NCBI RefSeq assembly: GCF_040412425.1
Contig: NC_089783.1
Span: forward strand, 39,549,125-39,613,124
Length of the DNA stretch: 64,000 nt
DNA from: Macrobrachium rosenbergii
Lineage: Eukaryota; Arthropoda; Malacostraca; Decapoda; Palaemonidae
Direction: 5' to 3'
Shown: positions 11,297 through 24,708 of the stretch, in pieces
How the letters are laid out: every line of letters starts with the position of its first letter
How positions within the stretch are numbered: position 1 is the stretch's first letter
Translations under genes and position numbers: made by a program
The notes under the pieces: generated by a model
Database searches by the model: none
The model's input: only the letters and a program-made list of their open reading frames with translations
What the model was told of the DNA's origin: nothing

Positions 11297-14200
11297 GAGG
11301 GGAAGGGTCCGACCCAGAGGCCGCTTCCTTCCTCAAGGAAGCAGCCTATGGGTCTGACCCTTCCCATGGAAAGGGCCCAAGCCCTTTAAGGATTGGCCCC
11401 AAAAGCCTACAAGGCTTGCCAGTCTTTTGAGGGCAGCCTTGAAGGGAAGGGTCCGACCAGAGGCTGCTTCCTCGGAGGAAGGCAGGTATCCTGTCAGGCT
11501 GGGGAAGCAGGCCTGGAGAGGCCCCAAGAACTTCAAGGATGAGGCCCAAAGTCCTCCAAGGGTGGCCAGTCTCTTGAGGGCAGCCTTGAAGGGAAGGGTC
11601 CAACCCAGAGGCTGCTTCCTCGGAAGAAGGCAGGTATCCTGCCAGGCTGGGGAAGCAGGCCTGGAGAGGGCCCAAGAACTTCAAGGATGAGGCCCAAAGT
11701 CCTCCAAGGATGGCCAGTCTCTTGAGGGCAGCCTTGAAGGGAAGGGTCAACCCAGAGGCTGCTTCCTCGGAGGAAGGCAGGTATCCTGCCAGGCTGGGAA
11801 GCAGGCCTGGAGAGGGCCCAAGAACTTCAAGGATGAGGCCCAAAGTCCTCCAAGGATGGCCAGTCTCTTGAGGGCAGCCTTGAAGGGAAGGGTCCGACAC
11901 AGAGGCTGCTTCCTCGGAAGAAGGCAGGTATCCTGCCAGGCTGGGGAAGCAGGCCTGGAGAGGGCCCAAGAACTTCAAGGATGAGGCCCAAAGTCCTCCA
12001 AGGATGGCCAGTCTCTTGAGGGCAGCCTTGAAGGGAAGGGTCTGACCCAGAGGCTTCTTCCTCAGAGGAAGGCAGGTATCCTGCCAGGCTGGGGAAGCGG
12101 GCCTGGAGAGGGCCCAAGAACTTCAAGGATGAGACCCAAAGTCCCCAAGGATGGCCAGTCTCTTGAGGGCAGCCTTGAAGGAAGGGTCCGACCCAGAGGC
12201 CGCTTCCTTCCTCCAAGGAAGCAGCCTATGGGTCTGACCCTTCCCATGGAAAGGGCCCAAGCCCTTTGAGGATTGGCCCCAAAGCCTACAAGGCTTGCCA
12301 GTCTCTTGAGGGCAGCCTTGAAGGGAAGGGTCTGACCCAGACGCTGCTTCCTCGGAGAAAGGCAGGTATCCTGCCAGGCTGGGGAAGCGGGCCTGGAGAG
12401 GGCCCAAGAACTTCAAGGATGAGACCCAAAGTCCCCAAGGATGGCCAGTCTCTTGAGGGCAGCCTTGAAGGGAAGGGTCCGACCCAGAGGCCGCTTCCTT
12501 CCTCCAAGGAAGCAGCCTATGGGTCTGACCCTTCCCATGGAAAGGGCCCAAGCCCTTTGAGGATTGGCCCCAAAGCCTACAAGGCTTGCCAGTCTCTTGA
12601 GGGCAGCCTTGAAGGGAAGGGTCTGACCCAGAGGCTGCTTCCTCGGAGGAAGGCAGGTATCCTGCCAGGCTGGGGAAGCGGGCCTGGAGAGGGCCCAAGA
12701 ACTTCAAGGATGAGACCCAAAGTCCCCAAGGATGGCCAGTCTCTTGAGGGCAGCCTTAAAGGGAAGGGTCCGACCCAGATGCCGCTTCCTTCCTCCAAGG
12801 AAGCAGCCTATGGGTCTGACCCTTCCATGGAAAGGGCCCAAGCCCTTTAAGGATTGGCCCCAAAGCCTACAAGGCTTGCCAGTCTCTTGAGGGCAGCCTT
12901 GAAGGGAAGGGTCTGACCAGAGGCTGCTTCCTCGGAGGAAGGCAGGTATCCTGCCAGGCTGGGGAAGCAGGCCTGGAGAGGGCCCAAGAACTTCAAGGAT
13001 GAGGCCCAAAGTCCTCCAAGGATGGCCAGTCTCTTGAGGGCAGCCTTGAAGGGAAGGGTCCGACACAGAGGCTGCTTCCTCGGAAGAAGGCAGGTATCCT
13101 GCCAGGCTGGGGAAGCAGGCCTGGAGAGGGTCCAAGAACTTCAAGGATGAGGCCCAAAGTCCTCAAGGATGGCCAGTCTCTTAAGGGCAGCCTTGAAGGG
13201 AAGGGGTCTGACCCAGAGGCTGCTTCCTCGGAGGAAGGCAGGCATCCTGCCAGGCTGGGGAAGCGGGCCTAGAGAGGGCCCAAGAACTTCAAGGATGAGA
13301 CCCAAAGTCCTCCAAGGATGGCCAGTCTCTTGACGGCAGCCTTGAAGGGAAGGGTCCGACCCAGAGGCTGCTTCCTCGGAGGAAGGCAGGTATCCTGCCA
13401 GGCTGGGGAAGCAGGCCTGGAGAGGGCCCAAGAACTTCAAGGATGAGGACCAAAGTCCTCCAAGGAAGGCCAGTCTCTTAAGGGCAGCCTTGAAGGGAAG
13501 GGTCTGACCCAGAGGCTGCTTCCTCAGAGGAAGGCAGGTATCCTGCCAGGCTGGGGAAGCGGGCCTGGAGAGGGCCCAAGAACTTCAAGGATGAGACACA
13601 AAGTCCCCAAGGATGGCCAGTCTCTTGAGGGCAGCCTTGAAGGGAAGGGTCCGACCCAGAGGCTGCTTCCTCGGAGGAAGGCAGGTATCCTGCCAGGCTG
13701 GGGAAGCAGGCCTGGAGAGGGTCCAAGAACTTCAAGGATGAGGACCAAAGTCCTCCTAGGCTGGCCAGTCTCTTAAGGACAGCCTTGAAGGAGGGTCTGA
13801 CCCAGAGGTTGCTTCCTCGGAGGAAGGCAGGTATCCTGCCAGGCTGGGGAAGCAGGCCTGGAGAGGGCCCAAGAACTTCAAGGATGAGGCCCAAAGTCTT
13901 CCAAGGATGGCCAGTCTCTTGAGGGCAGCCTTGAAGGGAAGGGTCCGACCCAGAGGCTGCTTCCTCGGAAGAAGGCAGGTATCCTGCCAGGCTGGGGAAG
14001 CAGGCCTGGAGAGGGCCCAAGAACTTCAAGGATGAGGCCCAAAGTCCTCCAAGGATGGCCAGTCTCTTAAGGGCAGCCTTGAAGGGAAGGGTCTGACCCA
14101 GAGGCTGCTTCCTCGGAGGAAGGCAGGTATCCTGCCAGGCTGGGGAAGCGGGCCTGAGAGGGCCCAAGAACTTCAAGGATGAGACCCAAAGTCCTCCAAG

Positions 14201-15280
14201 GATGGCCAGTCTCTTGACGGCAGCCTTGAAGGGAAGGGTCCGACCAGAGGCTGCTTCCTCGGAGGAAGGCAGGTATCCCTGCCAGGCTGGGGAAGCAGGC
14301 CTGGAGAGGGCCCAAGAACTTCAAGGATGAGGACCAAAGTCCTCCAAGGATGGCCAGTCTCTTCAGGGCAGCCTTGAAGGGAAGGGTCTGACCCAGAGGC
14401 TGCTTCCTCAGAGGAAGGCAGGTATCCTGCCAGGCTGGGAAAGCGGGCCTGGAGAGGGCCCAAGAACTTCAAGGATGAGACCCAAAGTCCCCAAGGATGG
14501 CCAGTCTCTTGAGGGCAGCCTTGAAGGGAAGGGTCCGACCCAGAGGCTGCTTCCTCGGAGGAAGGCAGGTATCCTGCCAGGCTGGGGAAGCAGGCCTGGA
14601 GAGGGTCCAAGAACTTCAAGGATGAGGCCCAAAGTCCTCCTAGGCTGGCCAGTCTCTTAAGGACAGCCTTGAAGGGAAGGGTCTGACCCAGAGGTTGCTT
14701 CCTCGGAGGAAGGCAGGTATCCTGCCAGGCTGGGGAAGCGGGCCTGGAGAGGGACCAAGAACTTCAAGGATGAGACCCAAAGTCCTCCAAGGCTGGCCAG
14801 TCTCTTGAGGGCAGCCTTGAAGGGATGGGTGGGCAGCCTTGAAGGGATGGGTCCGACCCAGAGGCTGCTTCCTCGGAGGAAGGCAGGTATCCTGCCAGGC
14901 TGGGGAAGCAGGCCTGGAGAGGGCCCAAGAACTTCAAGGATGAGGCCCAAAGTCCTCCAAGGATGGCCAGTCTCTTAAGGGCAGCCTTGAAGGGAAGGGT
15001 CTGACCCAGAGGCTGCTTCCTCGGAGGAAGGCAGGTATCCTGCCAGGCTGGGGAAGCAGGCCTGGAGAGGGCCCAAGAACTTCAAGGATGAGACCCAAAG
15101 TCCTCCAAGGCTGGCCAGTCTCTTGAGGGTAGCCTTGAATGGAAGGGTCCGACCCAGAGGCTGCTTCCTCGGAGGAAGGCAGGTATCCTGCCAGGCTGGG
15201 GAAGCAGGCCTGGAGAGGGCCCAAGAACTTCAAGGATGAGGCCCAAAGACCTCCAAGACTGGCCAGTCTCTTAACCCTAT
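11297..15280. repeat. GC-rich satellite array (~147-bp monomers) with higher-order repeats
   Basis: About 27 monomers of 143-148 bases. Two types share cagtctcttgagggcagcc and gaagggaagggt. Type A (~147 bp) contains gcaggtatcctgccaggctg and aacttcaaggatgag. Type B (~143 bp) contains aggaagcagcctatgggt and cccttcccatggaaaggg. B occurs at about 11297, 12173, 12463 and 12754. From 12026 to 12896 the order A-B is repeated three times with a period of 290-291 bases. From about 13.3 to 15.1 kb only A units occur, and rare variants recur at a spacing of 884 bases (six units). Long proline-rich frames on the minus strand arise because 147 is 49 codons, and they break at unit-length changes, so I do not call a gene. 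It ends abruptly at about 15280 in AT-rich DNA. Confidence 0.95.
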
Positions 15281-15689
15281 CTGGTGCAAGTTGGGTCTGG
15301 GCAGACCCACCCTACGGGACTTTTTTCATTTTTAGATAATTTTATTTAATAATCGTTTTTAGTTGATTCTATGATTACCAAAGTATGGGAAATTATTAAT
15401 TATTTTCATTTTCATTAGATGAACAATAGAAGTATATTTAGTTATTACGGTATTTAAATTCTAAATGTGAATTGCAATATTCAGTACTAACAGGAAAATA
15501 TTTTTACTCGTCAGTTTTAGTAGCGGGCATTTTATCAGAGTATTTTGAAGCGTACCTTTTATTCTGAGACGAAAAATAACGTAATGTGTGTTTTCAGTTA
15601 TAAAATAGCGTATCAGTTTTAGTAATATTTACGAACTAATGAAGGGATTTGTATATACTTAAACAATTGTCTGAATAATTCTATTTTGC
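15281..15689. other. no feature recognised
   Basis: Return to AT-rich sequence after the satellite. A small hairpin gggtctgggcagaccc lies at about 15293. Nothing else seen. Confidence 0.45.
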
Positions 15690-15690
15690 C

Positions 15691-15751
<61 letters not shown>

Positions 15752-15752
15752 T
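15690..15752. repeat. (AAT)n microsatellite
   Basis: About 21 AAT units. Confidence 0.95.
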
Positions 15753-16144
15753 CATTGATACTATACTTATTGGCTTTATTATTTTTAATTATTATCATTA
15801 ATGACATTAATTATGCCTCGAAATAAAATGTCCACACATTACTTTAACTTATTTTAGTTCCTACATATCCATTTGTATGTAAATAACTGAATAAAACAAT
15901 ACATTTGTTACCATTTCAACAAAATTGCCAAAGTTTTCTTGCAAAAATATGATGGAAATGTAAATTTTAATCAATATCTACAACAAATGACCTTGGCAGC
16001 ATGATAAAATACACGGTTAACGTGTCATACAATAATATTACATGTTGAGAAAGCTTCATGTTAATCAGTACCGCAAGAAAATTACCCAAATTGTTGCTAA
16101 TAAAAAACCTGACTAAAATTTTCATGAAGGAACATGATAAAAAC
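15753..16144. other. no feature recognised
   Basis: AT-rich, no frame or repeat supported. Confidence 0.45.
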
Positions 16145-16523
16145 AAGTAAAAAATGCGCCGAAGTTTCTTCGGCGCAGTCGAGTTTTCTGTACATCGTAT
16201 AATTAAGGCCTCCGAAAATAGATCTATCTTTTAGTGGTCACGGTATAATGCTGTATGAGCTGCGGCCCATGAAACTTTAACTACATTGCCAGATGCACGA
16301 TTATGGCTAACTTTAACCTTAAATAAAATGAAATTTACAGAGGCTAGAGGACTGCAATTTGGTATGTTTGATGCTTGGTGGGCGGATGATCAACATACTA
16401 ATTTGCAGCCCTCTAGCCTCAGTAGTTTTTAAGATCCCAAGGCGGACAGAAAAAGCGCAGACAGAAAAAGTGCGGACGGACAGACAAAGCCGGAACAATA
16501 GTTTTCTTTTACAGAAAACTAAT
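16145..16523 (+). mobile_element. E390 dispersed element, copy 3
   Basis: Full-length copy with intact 5' hairpin gccgaagtttcttcggc, internal inverted arms (gaggctagaggactg and cctctagcctcag) and 3' hairpin. Left flank aaaaac and right flank aataat show no duplication. Confidence 0.88.
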
Positions 16524-17524
16524 AATAGTCCAATCCAATTCATAATTAAAAATGACCCAAAATCATTTCTAACTCCATAAAAATCACTTGAAAAAAAGAC
16601 GAACCACAAATCCCCATCAATGAAAGATTATTTCCTACCTCTAGCTAAATCTTCTCTTCCTTTCCCTTTAAGAAAACATAATCACACGCAGTTCCTGACA
16701 GCCTTTTGATGACTACTTCATCCCTCTTTCACCCTCTCGTTCCCTCTCCATATTCATGTTTTTTCGATTTTTAAAATTAATTTCCTCCAACGAGAATTGT
16801 CCACTAATCCTTCATACATCATTACTGGGTTCCGACTATTTTCCTTGTTTGTTTTTTTTTTTCAATTAATTTCCAGTGGTTGAGTAAAGCATGGATTAAC
16901 TGCAGTGTGCAAGCGTTTTCAATTTCTCTTTTAATTTTTAAAACGCTGTGCTTGTGAACAATTTCTGAAAGATTAACTCAACCATTGCTTGTAAATTGAA
17001 GTGTGTAGTTGTTCCTATATGTAGGTGAAATTGATCGATAACAGAGAGATATTTCGTTCTCTGAATAACAAAAACAGTAAAACATGACGACAAAAGGTAG
17101 TGAGGCAAAAGTTTGAACTATCGTGTTATATACAGCCAATACAAGGCAATAAGCCTTCCTGTAATTCTATTTGTTTTCTGTACACGTCTTCATTTCAAGG
17201 AGGGCGGAACAGATTGTCTCTGGGAAGCCTACAATGATTCATGAAGTCTTTTAACAAAAATATAAAATGATTACCATAGATTACTGCTTACAATATATAA
17301 TATAGCAAATGCATTACTGGAGATGTTGTTGGTGTCTGCTCAGAGTAAATACGTCTCTGTCTGTCTGTCTCAAGCAGAACTTTACGTGACGGACTCTATT
17401 AACAAAATGTACTGAAATACTGATAATGAAACCCAATTTATTGATGATATCGTTCTCTGGTTGGTAAACATTTCATAATAGAATCAAATTAACATCATCG
17501 ACAGCAAAATAATACGATAAGCCG
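16524..17524. other. no gene recognised; one weak palindrome
   Basis: A ~105-bp imperfect palindrome lies at 16876-16982 (ggttgagtaaa at one end, ttaactcaacc at the other; gcaagcgtttt against aaaacgctgtgc inside). The rest is unremarkable AT-rich sequence. Confidence 0.5.
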
Positions 17525-17909
17525 CAGTGATTCTCAAACTGGGTGCCGTGGCACCCTGGGGTGCCACAGACAGTGCCTAGGGGTGCCGCAAGATTGTCAT
17601 GAATTTTGTCTTGGCTAGATCATCTCAATGAACATTTGTAAAAATAAAAAAGTTTGCAGAAGTTCCATATAATTATTATCAGTGTGTCTACTCTAATTAT
17701 GTTTATCTAATTCTTCTGATATGCTCTTTGTTTGTACAGTATATTTCTGCATGTACGGTGTGCTAATTTTGGTTTGAGTATGGATAATAATTTTATTCGT
17801 TAAATAAGAAGTTTATTCATGCGATATGGTGGAATGGTGAAGATGGGGTGCCACGGTAATGATTACATTAGTTAGGGTGCCATCACTAAAAAAAAATTGA
17901 GAGCCACTG
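17525..17909. mobile_element. hAT-type MITE
   Basis: Short terminal inverted repeats cagtgattctcaaact and (reverse) cagtggctctcaattt fit the CAGTGGTTCTCAA-type ends of hAT/Charlie transposons. Inside are gtgccgtggcaccctgggg and later gggtgccacgg, GC-rich subterminal motifs in inverted order. At 385 bp with no transposase it would depend on an element elsewhere. The eight bases on either side do not match, so no target-site duplication is preserved. Confidence 0.8.
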
Positions 17910-18448
17910 AGAGGCTAAGGTGTCACTGACCAGTAAGATAATGTTTTATAACCTCTATAGGAAAAAATGAATGGACCTACCTTTTTTTTTACATCGACAA
18001 GGAAAACGCTTTAGAAAAAGAAGATAACTTTTTGACAAATAATAATGATTTTACATTAGCATAATTTTATCGATTTCGTAGTGTAGTGTCTGACTCACAT
18101 TTTTTAACTGACATTTTTTTATTTGACTTAGTTATTTATCTAAATAATTAATATATTGAATATTTAGAAGTTACACTAATTATAAATTTCTAGAGCAAAT
18201 AATGAGGTATGTAAATAATGCGGTATTTGTCTGATTTAAATATTAAAATAACAACCAGCAGTCTAAATTAAGCTATCAGTGAATAAAACATTAAGTTAAC
18301 AAAAATATTAACACATCACCTAAATTCCTGGTTTTCTGATGAAGGAGAATGATGATGATAAATAGATAGTACACACACACATATATTATATATATATGTG
18401 CGTGTGTATGCATATATATACTTATGTATGTTATATAATTATACATAC

Positions 18449-18449
<1 letters not shown>
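17910..18449. other. no feature recognised
   Basis: AT-rich with many short poly-A/T runs. A short TA/GT stretch at about 18371-18425 precedes the next microsatellite. Confidence 0.45.
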
Positions 18450-18532
<83 letters not shown>

Positions 18533-18545
18533 GTGTGTGTGTGTC
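18450..18545. repeat. (TA)n(GT)n microsatellite
   Basis: TA array followed by a short GT run, abutting the 3' end of the minus-strand SINE. Confidence 0.95.
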
Positions 18546-18547
18546 TG

Positions 18548-18782
18548 TGTAGAATCTACTGGACACTTTTTACCAGATTCGTATGTAATTGTAATAGCCA
18601 CAATGCCCTCTTAACTTCTCGAATTCTTCGCGCTTTTTTGGATGCACTTTTCACTACAAAGCCTTAAGAACCAGATGCAAGAAATATGAAGAAATTATGA
18701 TGTGATGTCCAGTAGCGGGAAATGAACGTGGGTCCCATAATCAGAATGAGGTCCCATTGTCGACCTGACCACGAGAGGGATA
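18548..18782 (-). mobile_element. second tRNA-like SINE family, copy 1
   Basis: Read on the minus strand it starts tccctctcgtggtcaggt, holds a tRNA-like head (gtcaggtcgacaatggga; cacgttcatttcccgc as degenerate B box), then a tail catcataatttcttcata, ggctttgtagtg and ggctattacaattaca, and ends against GT/TA repeats. It pairs head-to-head with the plus-strand copy at 18992. Confidence 0.75.
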
Positions 18783-18909
18783 AAAGTCTACTGCCTCTCG
18801 TGCATACATAAACCTGTCGTTTTCAGATATATATTAGAGGTGGAATAGTCCCATCCTCACCATCGTAGCCAAGTGGACAATCATTTTTATTGCTTTTTAG
18901 GCTGAAATA

Positions 18910-18975
18910 TTTATGTAGAATCTACTGGTCACTTTTTACCAGGTACATATGCTATTGTAATAGCCACAAAGTATG
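18910..18975 (-). mobile_element. fragment of the second SINE family
   Basis: The 3' end segment (tctactggtcacttttta through tgtaatagccacaaa) is a direct repeat of 18551-18598, so this is a truncated third copy between the two SINEs. Confidence 0.75.
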
Positions 18976-18991
18976 AGAGGCAACAGTTTTT

Positions 18992-19188
18992 TCCTTCTCG
19001 TGGTTAGATCGACAATGGGACCTCGTTCTGATTAGGGGACCTGGGTTCGTTTCTTGCTACCAAGCATCATAATTTCTTCATATTTCTTGCACTTGGATCT
19101 TAAGGCTTTGTAGTGACAAGCATATCCAAAAAAAGCGCGAAGAATTTGAGATTTTAAGGGGGCATTGTGGCTATTACAATTGCATTAT
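18992..19188 (+). mobile_element. second tRNA-like SINE family, copy 2
   Basis: Plus-strand partner: tctcgtggttagatcgac, then acctgggttcgtttcttgc (B-box-like), then caagcatcataatttcttc, ggctttgtagtgacaag and ggctattacaattgc, ending directly in an ACACAC/TA tail. About 85% identical by eye to copy 1 in reverse. The tail position suggests the microsatellite grew from the SINE 3' end. Confidence 0.78.
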
Positions 19189-19384
<196 letters not shown>

Positions 19385-20810
19385 GTGTATGTGTTTGTGT
19401 ATCTTGTGCTTTTACAGTAGCTTTCTTGTTTTAACCATCTTTTAGGTTTTACCCCTTTTCGTGAATTCTCCTTTTCTCCTCCTTGGACCCTCTTCAGTTC
19501 ATATCCTAACCTTTCTTATCATTAGCATTATATACCACAGTACTAGCCATTAGTTTTACCCTACATGTCACCTTATCGTTTTGGGAATTAATATTTATTA
19601 TATTCAAAATATAAACAAATATTATCGGCTTTTTTATTCCTTCCAAATTTGTATATATATACAGTATATCTTTTCAGATAACGAAATCCGTTCCTGTTCG
19701 CCTGGTCATGATGTTGAATACACTGAATTCTACAGTTGATGAAATATTTTCCTAATTGATCTCAATTATTTTACTCAATCTAGTTATTATGTATCTTCTT
19801 CCAGAAAAGAAAAAATATCATGAAATTTCTCTTTCTTCTATGAGGATGGCACGAAAGTTATTCTCCATGAAAGTACTTGCTTTCAGATAGTCATTAAAAT
19901 TGTTTTATTTCTTACATTCGCTCATTTTGATAAATATGACACAGACCGAAAAGAAAAAGAATCAGCAACGGTTGGGAATCCTTCAGTAATATGGAAATGT
20001 TTTATGCGTAAACGTACTTGGATACTTTGTGTCAATAAATGCCAATATGCATCATCCGGTCTTCTAACGAATTCACTTTAGAATTAAGATGTTGTGTGTA
20101 AACAGGCAAGAAGCAGCTCTTTATTCTACTTACCTTATATCTTGTAGTATTAAGACGTGGATCAGTCTCTTTCTTCCATTATACTGGCTGACTTGTTCTT
20201 TGTCTTGTTTTTGAACCAGAAATGGACAGCCCTGTCCCAATACCGTTAGCCTTTAGGGATAGAAAATAAAAAAAAAATTATTTTAACCTGGAATGTTCAT
20301 TCGTAAGGATATAATTGCTTGTTTTAAAATAAAATTTCTACTTGGTCAGTCGAAGAACAACTGCTTATATCTCACAACAAATAATTGTATATTGACAGCC
20401 ACAGCGTTTATGCAATTCTGTTATAGATTTTTTTTAACACTTGTCCACCTGTGCATGATAATCTACAAATAAGACTAATTTCCGTGCAACCTCCCTGAAT
20501 ACAGAAAAGAGATAAAGTGTTGCCAACATGAATTCACCACTTTTGTGAGACAAAGGCGCTAGAGATTCATTTTATTTAAAAAAGACTCACTGCCTTGAGG
20601 CTGTTCCATCTCGATTATGAGCAAAGAGGATGAGGGCAATCCTTTATAAAAACTGTAGGATACTACGAATGTTGATCTTTTTTTTTATTTTCTATCCACA
20701 TCGCTGACGCCTCGCAGGAGTGACAGCTCGTTCAAGGATCGTTTTTCTCCAGCAACCAATAAAAGTCCTCCAACAAAGTCGGGTCCTTGATGGATGTGTC
20801 CCCATAAAGA
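19385..20810. other. no feature recognised
   Basis: About 1.4 kb of ordinary AT-rich DNA. Short frames only, no domain, no repeat shared with the rest of the window. Confidence 0.45.
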
Positions 20811-20848
20811 AAAAGAAGAAGAAGAAGAAGAAGAAGAAGAAGAAGAAA
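20811..20848. repeat. (GAA)n microsatellite
   Basis: About 11 GAA units. The poly-Lys, poly-Phe and poly-Ser frames here are repeat translations. Confidence 0.92.
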
Positions 20849-20947
20849 AAAAGAGGCGATAAATTAAAAACATGTCTGTTGCTCAATTTTGCACGGAACA
20901 AAGAGGTGGCCATGGAAGACCTTTTTTTTTAATTATTTTAGATGTGA

Positions 20948-21292
20948 GAGGTCATTTTTAGGAGCGGGAATTAAAAAAAAATATACAAAAGCAGAAGTCA
21001 CGTTTAGGAACGGGAATTAAAAAAAAAGACATACAAAAGCAGAAGTCACGTTTAGGAACGGGAATTTCAAAAGAAATTATTTATATACAAAGTAGAAGTC
21101 ACGTTTAGGAACAAGAATTAAAAAAAAATGACTGCAAAGCAGAAGTCACGTTTAAGAATGGGAATTAAAAAAATTTACATACACAGCAGAAGTCACGTTT
21201 AGGAACTGGAATTTTAAAAAATTGATATACAAAGCATGCATAAATCACATTTAGGAACGGGAATTAAAAAAAAAATAAACATACAAAGCAAT
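20948..21292. repeat. ~50-bp minisatellite, about seven units
   Basis: Each unit contains agaagtcacgtttaggaac, gggaatt, an A-run of 5-10 bases, then atacaaagc. Units vary from about 45 to 57 bases, mostly in the A-run. The last unit is diverged (aaatcacatttagg). Confidence 0.92.
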
Positions 21293-22007
21293 ACGTTTAT
21301 ATTTTCTTTTCTTCTGTCTTCCTGATCCTCATCGTCAACTATGATTTGAAGCAAATGAGTATTGTACGAAAATATGAGAAACAAGGAATCGTTTCCGAAG
21401 TAATGCATGTCTCCACAAATATTCACGTTGAATCCGATCTACACCAACTCTCATTGCAAACATTACTCTTCAAGTATTGAAAATTCGCTGTGAATAATTA
21501 CGTAGGTTGCCGATGAACTCTGATTAACTTGCTAAGTTCATAGAAATTTTCGACTTATAACATTCTGTTATTGATAATTTGATTATGCCAACCGAAAAGT
21601 AACTGAACATAAAATATACACAGACTTCAATACTGCTTTGTGCAACTGATCTCTTGATCTCTGTGAATCGGACAAACATGGCTTCAATTCCAAATAAAGC
21701 TGTTTTATGGACTCAGTACATCAGTGAGCCTTTGAATCTTTCGCATGCAAAATCTTAATCCTCAATAAATGTTTTCCTCTTTGGCTTTGATGCAACGAAG
21801 TGTAAAATGTATTGCTCCTTTTAAAACATGAAAGAGTAAATGGATATTTATTTTGAATGACTGTCACAAAGTACAAAATAACATAAGCCTTGAACAACAA
21901 CGGTAGTGTAATAGCGTCTCATTAAGTATACTTGAAAAAGATTTGTAAAGAAAATAGGTTAACAAAACCTCGCAGTGGAACAAAAAATATTTTTCTACTT
22001 TTTACTT
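21293..22007. other. no feature recognised
   Basis: AT-rich, with a 70-codon minus frame of ordinary composition but no recognisable domain. Confidence 0.4.
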
Positions 22008-22402
22008 TGCTGTAAAAGAAAACTATTGTGCCGGCTTTGTCTATCCGTCCTCACTTTATTCTGTAAGCACTTTTTTCTGTCCGCCCTCTGATCTTAAAAA
22101 CTACTAAGGCTAGAGGGCTGCAAATTGGTATGTTGATCGTCAAACTACCAAATTGCAGACCTCTAGCCTTAGAAGTTTTTAGTTTATTTAAGGTTAAAGT
22201 TAGCCATATTCGTGCTTCTGGCAACGATATAGGACAGGCCACCACAAGGCAGTGGTTAAAGGTTAATGGGACGCGGCTCATACAGCATTATACGGAGACC
22301 ACTGAAAGATAGAGCTATTTTCGGTGGCGTTGATTATACGCTGTAGCGGCTGTGCAGAAAACTCGACTGCGCCGAAGAAATTTAGGCACATTTTTTTTAC
22401 TT
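22008..22402 (-). mobile_element. E390 dispersed element, copy 4 (subfamily with gctgtagcgg insert)
   Basis: Reverse-oriented copy. Contains ctgtagcggctgtgcag where most copies have ctgtacag, marking a subfamily shared with copies 5 and 10. Ends in a long T-run. Confidence 0.86.
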
Positions 22403-22712
22403 TTTTTTTTTTTTTTTTACAAATTGTTGCTCACAGCTTTTCTGTGAACAGATAAGTCAGTTTCAAGTTTACGTACCCTGGGCCATAAAGAACTATGTTG
22501 GATCTATAATTTATCGCCTTTAAAAGCAATATTTCAGTCAGCTATATAAGAACAAACACAGGTGAGTGTATAAAGAGAGGTATATGGAGGAATACATGCA
22601 ATACGAAAACAAAATCAGATAGGTGAAATCAGATTCATAAATGAGTCAGTAAACTTCACTTTGAGATAAAATTGGCGTCATCTTTGTAAAAATTATGGAA
22701 CTGAAAATTAAT

Positions 22713-23669
<957 letters not shown>

Positions 23670-23743
<74 letters not shown>
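23670..23743. repeat. (CT)n microsatellite
   Basis: About 36 CT units. Confidence 0.95.
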
Positions 23744-23745
<2 letters not shown>

Positions 23746-24337
23746 AGCTATAATTAAAAACCAAATGTAACATCTCGAACAATTCATTCGAACTTATTTT
23801 GAAGACTCTCCGTTGTTTGTGACGTCATCGAAATGACTATTGTACACCACTGTCAATCAGAAACCAATAATGAAGCTGAAATGTATCTGTCACATCTGAA
23901 GTTTGTGTTGCAATGTCGCAATATGAGTAATAATGCATCGAAGTCTAAGATAAGGAATGGCGATGTGAAGCAATCATTTTCGATACACATTCTTGAGATC
24001 AGCTCTATAAACCAACTCGAGAAGTAACGAATATTTTTTTTTAATCATAGTGTATGAGATGAGCAATCGAGTGATTGCAAGCAAAAACGTGTTACCGATT
24101 CCTCTTCTTAAATAATGACAAAGCCCCTTGGCATGATGCACAATATCTCGCTTTTCGTGTGTTGCCTAAAATTAGTATTCATTTGGCATAGCTTTCGAAG
24201 AGATGGATACCTGCAGACGGATGATCTCGATCATTGACAGTCTTCCTAACTCTTATATCGGGCATGAGCTTGTTGAATTTTTATCATCTCGTGTGTATGT
24301 ATGATAGCTGTTAATATATCGTAAATACATACTGACA

Positions 24338-24341
<4 letters not shown>
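23744..24341. other. no recognised feature; one 64-codon frame
   Basis: A frame at 23833-24027 (+) begins with ATG and has non-repetitive composition, but there is no domain, splice or neighbour evidence for it. Confidence 0.35.

Positions 24342-24705
<364 letters not shown>

Positions 24706-24708
<3 letters not shown>

Noticed and set aside
11110..11298. 62-codon frame just upstream of the satellite
   Set aside because: Basic and Ser-rich with no recognisable family; it ends where the array starts, and no splice donor or neighbour supports it.
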